Origin: Brotaphodocola faecis
Lineage (GTDB): Bacteria; Bacillota; Clostridia; Lachnospirales; Lachnospiraceae
Direction of reading: 5' to 3'
DNA length: 64,000 bases
Assembly: GCF_040096075.1 (NCBI RefSeq)
Contig: NZ_JBBMFJ010000002.1
Span: forward strand, 62,001-126,000
Both the position numbers and the translations under genes were made by a program. Numbering within the stretch: position 1 is the first letter of the stretch; the number at the start of each line of letters is the position of its first letter. Below, piece after piece: positions 8,845-16,917 of the stretch. The notes under the pieces were generated by a model. That model worked only from the letters and a program-made list of their open reading frames with translations, had not been told where the DNA came from and did not search any database.

Positions 8845-9819
8845 ATGAGATCCATTACGGTAAATAAAAATGAGGCCGGACAGCGCCTGGATAAGCTGCT
8901 GGCCAAATACCTGAACCTGGCTGGCAAGGGATTCCTCTACAAGATGATGCGTAAGAAAAACATTGTCCTGAACGGAAAGAAATGCGATGGTTCGGAAAAG
9001 CTTTCCGAGGGAGATGAGATCAAGCTGTTTCTGGCAGATGAGACCATTGAGAAGTTTTCTGAGGTGAAGGTGCAGAAGGTAAAGAAAACGAAGCTGCATA
9101 TCATCTATGAGGATGACCATGTGCTTCTGATCAACAAACCCTCTGGAATGCTGTCCCAGAAGGCCAAGGAGCAGGATGAATCCCTGGTGGAGTATCTGAT
9201 CGATTATCTGCTGGATTCCGGGAAACTGACGAAGGAAGACCTGCGAAGCTTCCGTCCGTCGGTCTGCAACCGTCTGGACCGCAACACCAGCGGCCTGGTG
9301 GCGGCAGGCTGTTCTCTGGCCGGTCTGCAAAGGCTTTCTGCCATGTTTAAGGACAGATCCCTGCATAAATATTATCTCTGTGTGGTTTCCGGTTCTGTCC
9401 GGGAGAAAAAGCGGATCGAGGGATTCTTAAAGAAGGATGAGAAGACGAATCAGGTATCCATCAGCCAGAAGGAACTTTCGGACAGCGCGCCCATCTGTAC
9501 GGAGTATGAGCCGCTTATGGAAACCGGTGCCTATACGCTTCTCAAAGTAACGCTGATTACCGGACGCACGCATCAGATCCGCGCGCATTTGGCGTCCATC
9601 GGGCATCCGATCGTAGGGGATATGAAGTATGGCAATCCGAAGGTCAATGAGGAGGCAAAGCGCCAGTACCATATTCATTCCCAGATGCTTCATTCCTGGA
9701 AACTGGTTTTCCCGCAGATGGAAGAGCCGCTGGCGCATTTAAGCGGAAAGAGCTTTACCGCTCCGCTTCCGGGCGAGTTTGCCAGAGTTCTTGGCAGTCT
9801 GCCAGAGGGAGTGCGTTAG
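8845..9819 (+). CDS. RluA-family pseudouridine synthase with S4 domain
   Basis: Makes pseudouridine in rRNA or tRNA. The product is 324 aa. Residues 10-60 are an S4 RNA-binding domain (AGQRLDKLLAKYLNLAGKG). The catalytic motif reads NRLDRNTSG at about 142-150, with the active-site aspartate at 145. The usual first histidine of HRLDxxTSG is Asn here, a common variation in RluC/D-like paralogues. LLKVTLITGRTHQIRAHLASIGHPIVGD near 225 is the family RNA-contact segment. AAGGAGG precedes the ATG. One base separates its stop from the recU start. Confidence 0.9.
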   Translation: MRSITVNKNEAGQRLDKLLAKYLNLAGKGFLYKMMRKKNIVLNGKKCDGSEKLSEGDEIKLFLADETIEKFSEVKVQKVKKTKLHIIYEDDHVLLINKPSGMLSQKAKEQDESLVEYLIDYLLDSGKLTKEDLRSFRPSVCNRLDRNTSGLVAAGCSLAGLQRLSAMFKDRSLHKYYLCVVSGSVREKKRIEGFLKKDEKTNQVSISQKELSDSAPICTEYEPLMETGAYTLLKVTLITGRTHQIRAHLASIGHPIVGDMKYGNPKVNEEAKRQYHIHSQMLHSWKLVFPQMEEPLAHLSGKSFTAPLPGEFARVLGSLPEGVR

Positions 9820-9820
9820 T

Positions 9821-10363
9821 ATGGGAACCTGGAAAAGCCGGGGACTGCGCGGTTCCACGCTGGAGGATATGATCAACCACACCAATGAGGCCTACCGGGA
9901 GAAAAAGCTGGCCCTGATCCAGAAAATCCCAACGCCCATCACGCCCATCACCATCGAGAAGTCTACCCGTCACATCACACTGGCTTACTTTGACCAGAAA
10001 AGTACCGTAGATTATATCGGTGCCGTACAGGGCATTCCCGTCTGCTTTGACGCAAAGGAGTGTGCCGTAAAAACCTTCCCGCTCCAAAATATCCACGAGC
10101 ACCAGATCCGGTTCATGAAGGAATTCGAGGAGCAGGGCGGAATTGCCTTTATTATCCTGCATTTTACTGCGCTGGATGAAATGTACTACGTGCCCTTCCG
10201 GGATCTGGAGAAATTCTGGAAGCGCATGGAAGCTGGCGGGCGCAAAAGCTTCATCTACGATGAAGTCGATAAAACCTATCAGATCCACGCCAGCAGGGAT
10301 ATTCTGGTGCATTATCTGGAGACGATCCAGAAAGATCTCACGGAACGGGATTCCGCACAATAA
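9821..10363 (+). CDS. recU: Holliday junction resolvase RecU
   Basis: Structure-specific endonuclease that cuts four-way DNA junctions in Firmicute recombination and chromosome segregation. The product is 180 aa. RGLRGSTLEDMINHTN at the N terminus is family-typical, and IGAVQGIPVCFDAKE at about 67-81 carries the catalytic acidic/lysine residues. The ATG at 9821 overlaps nothing and has AGAGGGA upstream. In many Firmicutes recU pairs with a penicillin-binding protein gene; here it closes an RNA-modification operon and is followed at once by a bidirectional terminator. Confidence 0.9.
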   Translation: MGTWKSRGLRGSTLEDMINHTNEAYREKKLALIQKIPTPITPITIEKSTRHITLAYFDQKSTVDYIGAVQGIPVCFDAKECAVKTFPLQNIHEHQIRFMKEFEEQGGIAFIILHFTALDEMYYVPFRDLEKFWKRMEAGGRKSFIYDEVDKTYQIHASRDILVHYLETIQKDLTERDSAQ

Positions 10364-10381
10364 AACTTTATTCCCGTACAG

Positions 10382-10423
10382 AAAATGCCAGGTGGCGCCA
10401 ATTCGGCGCCCCTGGCATTTTCG
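10382..10423. terminator. Bidirectional terminator between recU and the PurF-like gene
   Basis: Long stem AAAATGCCAGG/CCTGGCATTTT with an inner GGCGCC/GGCGCC stem. A-rich and T-rich flanks let it work for both converging genes. Confidence 0.9.
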
Positions 10424-10441
10424 TTACCATACTATTGATCT

Positions 10442-11965
10442 TTACTCCTGTCCATCCCAGCAGTAGGTGCACAGGCATTCCTTTGGCAGTCCGATGGATT
10501 TCACCAGGTCATCCAGACGGTGGAATTTGAGGGTGGTGAAGTTTAAGCGTCTTCGGATTTCTTCGACCATCTCCTGATAGTTTTTACTGTCCGGGTTTGC
10601 GTAGTCAGCGAGGATTTCTTCAGATACATGATCTCCTTCGCGGTCGCGGATGATGCGGCGGGTGATGAGATCCAGCTCGGAGTTGGAGCGGGAGAAGTTT
10701 AAGTATTTGCAGCCGAAGAGTAACGGCGGGCAGGCCGGGCGGATGTGGACTTCTTTGGCTCCGCTCTGGTAGAGGAATTCGGTGGTCTCACCAAGCTGGG
10801 TTCCGCGGACAATGGAATCATCAATGAGGAGCAGGCTCTGGTCTTTGATGAGGGCGCCTACCGGGATCAGCTTCATCTTCGCGATCAGGTTTCTCTGGCT
10901 CTGGTTCTGCGGCATAAAGGAGCGTGGCCAGGTAGGGGTATATTTGATGAAGGGTCTCGCGAACGGAATGCCGGATTCGTTGGCATAGCCGATGGCATGG
11001 GCAATACCGGAGTCCGGAACACCGGCTACGATATCCGGGTGGATGGTGTCAGCCGGTGCGCTGGCTGCGCTTTGCTCAGCAGAATCGGCAGACTCAGGAG
11101 TCTGGCTGCCGGGAGCAGCTGCGTTTGTATGTCCCGGGCAGTGCTTGCATCCAGCGCAGCCCAGATCACGGTCCGCCAGGATCTGTCCGCAGCGGTAGCG
11201 CATTTCCTCTACATTGACACCTTCATAACTGGAAGTCGGGTAGCCGTAATAGACCCATAAAAAGGAACAGATCTTCATTTCTTTTCGCGGTGCGGAAAGC
11301 TGGGTTACGCCGTCTGCAGTCACCCGCACAATCTCGCCAGGTCCCAGTTCATAGCAGTCGTGGTATCCCAGGTTGATGTAGGCAAAACTTTCAAAGGAAA
11401 CGCAGCAGGCCTCGTCCTTCTGGCCGATGGTCAGCGGGGTACGTCCGTAGCGGTCTCTGGAAGCGTAGATGCCATCCGGGGTCAGCAGGAGAATGGTCAT
11501 GGAACCCTCAATCATCTCCTGGGCGTACAGAAGTCCTTCCACCAGGCTTTGCTTCTGGTTGATGATGGCTGCGGTTAACTCGGTGGCATTGATGCGTCCG
11601 CCGCTCATTTCCATGAAATGAATGTGGCCGTTTTTGAAGGCGTGGTCGATCAGCTCTTCTTCATTGTTAATCTTGCCGACAGTAACGATGGCGTAGCTCC
11701 CCAGATGGGAGTGGATCAGAAGCGGCTGCGGCTCATTGTCAGAAATAGAACCGATTCCGGCATTCCCGGAAAGTTCTTCTACATCCCGTTCGAATTTTGT
11801 CCGGAACGGGGAATTCTCTATATTATGAATACTTCTCTGAAATCCGTTTTCTCCATAGACCGCCATGCCGCCGCGGCGTGTCCCCAGGTGAGAATGATAG
11901 TCTGTGCCGAAAAACAGATCCATCACACAGTCGTGTTTTGATACTACTCCGAAAAAGCCTCCCAT
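10442..11965 (-). CDS. PurF-like phosphoribosyltransferase without glutaminase cysteine
   Basis: A 507-aa paralogue of amidophosphoribosyltransferase. The PRPP-binding motif LLLIDDSIVRGTQLGE is intact, as is the preceding RSFMPQNQSQRNLIAKMKL. Cysteines matching the [4Fe-4S] ligands of Bacillus PurF are present (KICSFLWVYY, LLFGCKY, and a terminal CTYCWDGQE). The N terminus reads MGGFFGV where active PurF has MCGIFG, so the catalytic Cys is absent. Other glutaminase motifs are also changed (VGKINNEEE, SGGRINATE). A 40-residue Ala/Ser/Pro insert with CAGCKHCPGH interrupts the middle. The first codon has AAGGAG upstream. It stands alone, divergent from the his operon. It may use ammonia or another amine, or be regulatory. 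Confidence 0.8.
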   Translation of the reverse strand: MGGFFGVVSKHDCVMDLFFGTDYHSHLGTRRGGMAVYGENGFQRSIHNIENSPFRTKFERDVEELSGNAGIGSISDNEPQPLLIHSHLGSYAIVTVGKINNEEELIDHAFKNGHIHFMEMSGGRINATELTAAIINQKQSLVEGLLYAQEMIEGSMTILLLTPDGIYASRDRYGRTPLTIGQKDEACCVSFESFAYINLGYHDCYELGPGEIVRVTADGVTQLSAPRKEMKICSFLWVYYGYPTSSYEGVNVEEMRYRCGQILADRDLGCAGCKHCPGHTNAAAPGSQTPESADSAEQSAASAPADTIHPDIVAGVPDSGIAHAIGYANESGIPFARPFIKYTPTWPRSFMPQNQSQRNLIAKMKLIPVGALIKDQSLLLIDDSIVRGTQLGETTEFLYQSGAKEVHIRPACPPLLFGCKYLNFSRSNSELDLITRRIIRDREGDHVSEEILADYANPDSKNYQEMVEEIRRRLNFTTLKFHRLDDLVKSIGLPKECLCTYCWDGQE

Positions 11966-12037
11966 AGTTGCTTAACTCCTTCCAATTGTATGTAATCGTA
12001 TATTAGATGCAAACGGGTACATGTGAGATACAGAATC

Positions 12038-12067
12038 AGTGTAACATATATCACTATATTTATACAA
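12038..12067 (-). promoter_or_regulatory. Promoter of the PurF-like gene
   Basis: On the - strand: TTGTAT, 18-base spacer, extended -10 TGTTACACT. It gives a leader of about 65 bases. Confidence 0.55.
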
Positions 12068-12249
12068 CAGGCATTATATATAAAATATACTAATAAATAA
12101 AGGTAAATCATGAATGGAAGGAAGAAAGCCAGCAATAAAAAATGATTGTATTAGAAAAAAAGATAGAGAGAAAGATAGAGAATCGGAAAATGTTTGACGG
12201 TACTGATTCATGGATTTAGAATAAAGGAAAGAAGATTGCAAGATATTGA

Positions 12250-12278
12250 TTGACAATTCAGATACTTTCTCCTATAAT
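12250..12278 (+). promoter_or_regulatory. Consensus sigma-A promoter of the his operon
   Basis: Perfect TTGACA, 17 bases, perfect TATAAT, 56 bases upstream of hisZ. The leader is only about 50 bases and shows no T-box or terminator. The rest of the 370-bp divergent gap (11966-12334) is AT-rich and holds no gene. Confidence 0.9.
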
Positions 12279-12334
12279 TAAAACCACGTTAACGAATTAG
12301 CACTTTACCATAACAGAGCATTGGAGACGGGATT

Positions 12335-13615
12335 ATGAACATGAACAACCAGTTACTGCATACCCCGGAGGGTGTGCGTGATATTTACGCGGAGGAATGT
12401 GCCAGAAAGCTTGCTGTGGAGCAGAAAATCCAGCATGTGTTTGGCCTTTACGGATATCAGAGCATTGAGACACCGGTATTTGAGTTTTTTGATATTTTCA
12501 AAAAAGAGCGCGGAAGCGTGGGAAGTCAGGGCATGTACAAGTTCTTTGACCGGGACAACAACACCCTGGTGCTGCGGCCGGATATGACGCCGCCCATTGC
12601 CCGCTGCGTGGCAAAGTACTATATGGATGAGACAAAGCCGCTGCGCCTTTGCTATCTGGGTCCCACCTTTATCAATGGAACCAGCTACCAGGGCCGCTTA
12701 AAGGAGTCCACCCAGACCGGCGCCGAGCTGATTGGGGATGACACGGCGGATGCGGATGCAGAGATGATCGCCATGGTCATTGATGCCTTACGGGAGACCG
12801 GCCTAAAGGAGTTTCAGGTAGAACTGGGACAGGTGGAATTTTACCGCGGTCTGGTGGAAGAATCCGGCATGAACGAGGAGACGCAGGAGCAGCTTCGTAT
12901 CCTCATTGAGAACAAGAATTATTTTGGCGTGGAGGAGCTTTTATCCGAGCAGACCATGGGTGATGATTTAAAGAAGCTCTTCTTAAAGCTTCCGGAGCTG
13001 TTCGGGGACATTGACCAGATTCGCCTGGCCAGGTCCATGACCACCAATGAGCGGGCGCTAGGTGCGATCCGCCGTCTGGAAGAGGTGCAGGAGATTCTGG
13101 ACAGCTATGGTCTTGGGGATTACGTTTCTTATGATCTTGGCATGCTGAGCAAATATTCTTATTATACCGGCATTATTTTCAAGGCTTATACTTACGGAAC
13201 CGGCGAGTACATCGTGGCGGGCGGACGTTACGACAAGCTTCTGGAGCAGTTTGGAAAGAAAGCAGCCGCAGTCGGTTTTGCCATTATGGCAGACCAGCTG
13301 CTTCTGGCACTCTCCAGACAGAAAATCCGTATCGATGTCAAAATGAACGACACCATCATCCTGTATGATCCGGCAGCAAGAGACAAGGCCATCCGCCTGG
13401 CATGCCAGTTCCGCAATGCCGGCATTCCGGCGCAGCTGACACCAAGAGCAGAGGCGGAGAGCATGGATGCTTACCTGGACTACGCGAGACGGTTTCAGAT
13501 GCACCGCCTCATCAGCCTTCCGGCAGATGGCAGCACCGCAGTTGTTTACGACACGGAGACGGGTGTTTCTGTCCGTCAGGCATACACCGAAACAGTTCGG
13601 GATTACATTCATTAA
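12335..13615 (+). CDS. hisZ: ATP phosphoribosyltransferase regulatory subunit HisZ
   Basis: HisRS-like subunit that pairs with short-form HisG and mediates histidine feedback. The product is 426 aa and resembles the catalytic core of class II histidyl-tRNA synthetase: TPEGVRDIYAEE at the start, LRPDMTPPIARCVA (motif 2-like) near 90, and IVAGGRYDKLLEQFG (motif 3-like) near 290. It lacks a full anticodon domain, and its place at the head of a his operon, immediately before short hisG, separates it from true HisS. First gene of the operon, behind a consensus promoter. Confidence 0.92.
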   Translation: MNMNNQLLHTPEGVRDIYAEECARKLAVEQKIQHVFGLYGYQSIETPVFEFFDIFKKERGSVGSQGMYKFFDRDNNTLVLRPDMTPPIARCVAKYYMDETKPLRLCYLGPTFINGTSYQGRLKESTQTGAELIGDDTADADAEMIAMVIDALRETGLKEFQVELGQVEFYRGLVEESGMNEETQEQLRILIENKNYFGVEELLSEQTMGDDLKKLFLKLPELFGDIDQIRLARSMTTNERALGAIRRLEEVQEILDSYGLGDYVSYDLGMLSKYSYYTGIIFKAYTYGTGEYIVAGGRYDKLLEQFGKKAAAVGFAIMADQLLLALSRQKIRIDVKMNDTIILYDPAARDKAIRLACQFRNAGIPAQLTPRAEAESMDAYLDYARRFQMHRLISLPADGSTAVVYDTETGVSVRQAYTETVRDYIH

Positions 13616-13629
13616 AGGAGACGGCCGTT

Positions 13630-14274
13630 ATGAGATATCTTACGTTTGCGCTGGCCAAGGGACGGCTGGCAAATAAATCCCTGGATCTGTTCGAGAAGAT
13701 CGGCATTACCTGTGAGGAGATGAAGGACAAAGACACAAGAAAACTGATCTTTACCAATGAAGAACTGGGGTACCGTTTTTTTCTGGCGAAGGCCAATGAT
13801 GTGCCGACTTATGTGGAGTACGGCGCAGCCGATATCGGCATTGTAGGAAAAGATACGATCCTGGAAGAGGGACGAAAGCTTTATGAGGTGCTGGATCTAA
13901 AGCTTGGCAAGTGTCGTATGTGCGTATGCGGCCCGGAATCAGCCAGAGAGCTTTTACAGCACCATGAGCTGATCCGCGTGGCCACCAAGTATCCGGCCAT
14001 CGCAAAGGATTACTTCTATAACAAAAAGCATCAGACGGTGGAAATCATCAAGTTAAACGGTTCCATTGAGCTGGCGCCGATTGTCGGGCTTTCCGAGGTC
14101 ATTGTGGATATCGTAGAGACCGGATCCACGCTGCGGGAGAACGGCCTTACGGTGTTGGAGGAGGTCTGCCCGCTGTCTGCCCGCATGGTAGTCAACCAGG
14201 TCAGCATGAAGCGGGAGCATGAGCGCATCACCAAAATCATACAGCAGTTAAAAAATCTGATTCAGGAGGCATAA
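13630..14274 (+). CDS. hisG: ATP phosphoribosyltransferase, short form
   Basis: Condenses ATP and PRPP, the first step of histidine synthesis. The product is 214 aa, the short form that lacks the regulatory domain and depends on HisZ. FALAKGRLANKSLDLFEKIG and YGAADIGIVGKDTI are typical, and IVDIVETGSTLRENGL near 160 is the PRPP loop. The ATG at 13630 follows AAAGGAGA; the frame is open further upstream inside hisZ without a start signal. The hisZ-hisG order is the usual one. Confidence 0.95.
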   Translation: MRYLTFALAKGRLANKSLDLFEKIGITCEEMKDKDTRKLIFTNEELGYRFFLAKANDVPTYVEYGAADIGIVGKDTILEEGRKLYEVLDLKLGKCRMCVCGPESARELLQHHELIRVATKYPAIAKDYFYNKKHQTVEIIKLNGSIELAPIVGLSEVIVDIVETGSTLRENGLTVLEEVCPLSARMVVNQVSMKREHERITKIIQQLKNLIQEA

Positions 14275-14280
14275 AGAACC

Positions 14281-15570
14281 ATGAGAATCATCAAATTAAA
14301 TGAACAGAGCAGGGCAAATATCCTTGCGGATTTATTAAAGCGTGACCCGAACAACTACAGCGCTTACGAGGGCACCGTACAGGAAATCGTGGACGATGTC
14401 CGCGCAAGAGGCGATGAAGCCCTTTTTGAATACACAAAAAAATTTGACGGAGCAGAGCTGTCCGCAGACAATATCCGTGTGACCCAGGCAGAAATTCAGG
14501 AGGCACTTTCCCAGGTGGACCCGGGGCTTCTGGCTGTTATGAAAAAATCCATGAAGAACATCCGGGAGTATCATGAGAAACAGAAACAGTACAGCTGGTT
14601 TGACAGCAAGCCGAACGGCACCATTCTGGGCCAGAAGGTAACCGCACTTTCCAGCGTTGGCGTTTATGTGCCGGGCGGCAAGGCAGCATACCCGTCTTCC
14701 GTACTGATGAACATTATCCCGGCAGAGGTAGCCGGAGTGGAGAAGATTGTCATGGTGACACCGCCTGGAAAAGACGGCAAGGTAAATCCGGTCACCCTGA
14801 TCGCGGCACATCTGGCCGGTGCAACCGAGGTTTACAAGGTGGGAGGAGCCCAGGCCATTGCGTCACTGGCATTTGGTACCAAATCCATTCCGCGTGTCAA
14901 TAAAATCGTAGGACCGGGCAACATCTTTGTAGCCCTGGCGAAAAAGGCGGTATACGGACATGTCAGCATCGACAGCATTGCCGGACCGAGCGAGATCCTG
15001 GTACTGGCAGATGAGACCGCAAACCCGCGCTATGTAGCGGCGGACCTCTTATCCCAGGCAGAGCACGACGAGCTGGCTTCCGCAATTTTAGTTACCACCA
15101 GCATGGAACTGGCAGAGAAGGTTTCCGCAGAGGCAGATGCTTTCGTGCAGAATCTTTCCAGAAAGGCAATTCTGGAGAAATCCCTGGAGAATTACGGCTA
15201 TATTCTGGTGGCAGATTCCATGGAGGATGCCATTGAGACAGCGAACGCCATTGCTTCTGAACACCTGGAGATTGTGACAAAGAACCCGTTTGAGGTTATG
15301 ACCAAGATCCAGAACGCCGGCGCCATCTTTATGGGTGAGTACAGCTCCGAGCCGTTGGGGGATTACTTTGCAGGCCCGAACCATGTACTTCCGACCAACG
15401 GCACAGCAAAATTCTTCTCCCCGTTAGGCGTGGACGATTTCATTAAGAAATCCAGTATCATCTACTATTCCAGAGAGGCGCTGGAGGCAGTGCACACCGA
15501 CATTGAGAGCTTTGCGGAGGCAGAGCATCTGACGGCACATGCAAATTCCATCCGTGTCCGCTTCGAGTAA
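14281..15570 (+). CDS. hisD: Histidinol dehydrogenase
   Basis: Zinc enzyme that oxidises histidinol to histidine in two NAD-dependent steps. The product is 429 aa, the normal length. YVPGGKAAYPSSVLMN near 130, GPGNIFVALAKKAVYG near 215, and SIAGPSEILVLAD near 235 are family signatures. ASEHLEIVT near 325 contains the catalytic Glu/His pair, and HVLPTNGTAKF follows. It starts 6 bases after the hisG stop and is part of the his operon. Confidence 0.95.
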   Translation: MRIIKLNEQSRANILADLLKRDPNNYSAYEGTVQEIVDDVRARGDEALFEYTKKFDGAELSADNIRVTQAEIQEALSQVDPGLLAVMKKSMKNIREYHEKQKQYSWFDSKPNGTILGQKVTALSSVGVYVPGGKAAYPSSVLMNIIPAEVAGVEKIVMVTPPGKDGKVNPVTLIAAHLAGATEVYKVGGAQAIASLAFGTKSIPRVNKIVGPGNIFVALAKKAVYGHVSIDSIAGPSEILVLADETANPRYVAADLLSQAEHDELASAILVTTSMELAEKVSAEADAFVQNLSRKAILEKSLENYGYILVADSMEDAIETANAIASEHLEIVTKNPFEVMTKIQNAGAIFMGEYSSEPLGDYFAGPNHVLPTNGTAKFFSPLGVDDFIKKSSIIYYSREALEAVHTDIESFAEAEHLTAHANSIRVRFE

Positions 15571-15583
15571 GGAGGAATGCACC

Positions 15584-16171
15584 ATGGCACGCTGCGCAAC
15601 GATTGAACGAAATACAAAAGAAACAAAAATCCGCCTGACTCTGGATCTGGACGGAACCGGAAAAGCGGATATCCATACCGGCATTGGCTTTTTCGACCAT
15701 ATGTTAAACGGCTTTGCGCGGCATGGCCTGTTTGACTTAAAGCTCTGTGTGGATGGGGATCTGGAGGTCGATACCCACCACACCATCGAGGATACCGGCA
15801 TTGTGCTGGGAAAGGCCATCAAAGAGGCTGTTGGAGATAAAAAGGGCATTGTCCGCTACGGCACAATGATCCTTCCCATGGATGAGGCACTGCTTCTCTG
15901 TTCTCTGGACCTTTGTGGACGTCCGTACCTGGTGTATGACTTAAATCTGGACCGGGAAAAAGTAGGAGATCTGGAGACGGAGATGATCCGGGAGTTTTTC
16001 TATGCGGTATCCTACGGTGCGGAGATGAACCTGCATGTAAAGCAGTTGAGCGGCATCAACAACCATCACATCATCGAGGGCGCTTTTAAGGCCTTTGCCA
16101 AAGCGCTGGACAACGCGACCCGTTACGATGCCCGCATCACGGACGTACTGTCCACGAAAGGCGTTCTGTAG
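15584..16171 (+). CDS. hisB: Imidazoleglycerol-phosphate dehydratase
   Basis: Dehydrates IGP to imidazole acetol phosphate using manganese. The product is 195 aa, monofunctional (no phosphatase domain). The two metal-binding motifs are DTHHTIEDTGI near 65 and NNHHIIEGAFKA near 160; FFDHMLNGFARHG precedes them. The ATG at 15584 is preceded by AAGGAGG. It sits between hisD and hisA. Confidence 0.95.
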   Translation: MARCATIERNTKETKIRLTLDLDGTGKADIHTGIGFFDHMLNGFARHGLFDLKLCVDGDLEVDTHHTIEDTGIVLGKAIKEAVGDKKGIVRYGTMILPMDEALLLCSLDLCGRPYLVYDLNLDREKVGDLETEMIREFFYAVSYGAEMNLHVKQLSGINNHHIIEGAFKAFAKALDNATRYDARITDVLSTKGVL

Positions 16172-16189
16172 GAAAGGAGAACAATCACA

Positions 16190-16915
16190 ATGCAGTTATA
16201 TCCGGCAATCGACATGAAGGGCGGCAAATGTGTCCGCCTGACACAGGGATTATTTGACAACGTAAAAGTATACTCCGATACACCGGCTGATATGGCAAAG
16301 CTCTGGGTCAGCCAGGGGGCATCCTTCCTCCACATTGTGGATCTGGACGGCGCACTGGCAGGCCATTCCGTGAATGAGGATGCCATCCGGGCCATCGTAT
16401 CCAGTGTTTCCGTACCGATTGAGCTGGGCGGCGGCATCCGCAGCGCAGAGGCGGTAAAGAATATGCTGGATCTTGGCATCACCCGCTGCATCATCGGAAC
16501 CCGCGCCGTGGAGCGGCCGGAATTCATGAAAGAGCTGGTGGAAGCCTTCGGGCCGGACCGCATTGTGGCCGGTGTGGATGCCAAAAACGGCATGGTAGCC
16601 GTGGAGGGCTGGGAGAAGGTCAGCAGCCTTTCCGCGCTGGAGCTCTGTCAGCAGATGAAGGAATTCGGTGTAAAACACATTGTATATACGGACATTTCCA
16701 AGGATGGCACCTTAGCCGGGCCAAACGTGGAGTACACAAAGCTTCTGACGGAAAAGACCGGACTGGATGTGATCGCCTCCGGCGGAGTTTCCTGCATGGA
16801 GGACCTTATCCGCCTGCATGAAAATGGCATCAGAGGCGCCATCATTGGAAAAGCATTGTATGAGAAAAAAATCAGCCTGCCGGATGCGGTAGCGCGGTTT
16901 GAACAGGGAGAATAG
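16190..16915 (+). CDS. hisA: ProFAR isomerase HisA
   Basis: TIM-barrel isomerase that opens the ribose of ProFAR. The product is 241 aa. PAIDMKGGKCVRL at the N terminus holds the catalytic Asp8, and YTDISKDGTLAGPN near 165-178 the second aspartate. The phosphate loops ELGGGIRS and ASGGVSCMEDL are intact. hisH, usually just before hisA, is missing here. The next gene starts after a two-base gap. Confidence 0.95.
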   Translation: MQLYPAIDMKGGKCVRLTQGLFDNVKVYSDTPADMAKLWVSQGASFLHIVDLDGALAGHSVNEDAIRAIVSSVSVPIELGGGIRSAEAVKNMLDLGITRCIIGTRAVERPEFMKELVEAFGPDRIVAGVDAKNGMVAVEGWEKVSSLSALELCQQMKEFGVKHIVYTDISKDGTLAGPNVEYTKLLTEKTGLDVIASGGVSCMEDLIRLHENGIRGAIIGKALYEKKISLPDAVARFEQGE

Positions 16916-16917
16916 TT

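Noticed and set aside
12160..12185. Short repeats of AGATAGAGA as a CRISPR-like or microsatellite array
   Set aside because: Only two or three imperfect units with no spacers.
11944..12256. Two short - strand frames of 60-63 aa in the same gap
   Set aside because: Low-complexity, Phe/Ser/Ile-rich translation of AT-rich DNA upstream of a promoter; no ribosome site.
11966..12334. Possible T-box or PurR site in the divergent gap before hisZ
   Set aside because: The predicted hisZ leader is only about 50 bases and has no specifier or terminator; no paired CGAA sites were found.
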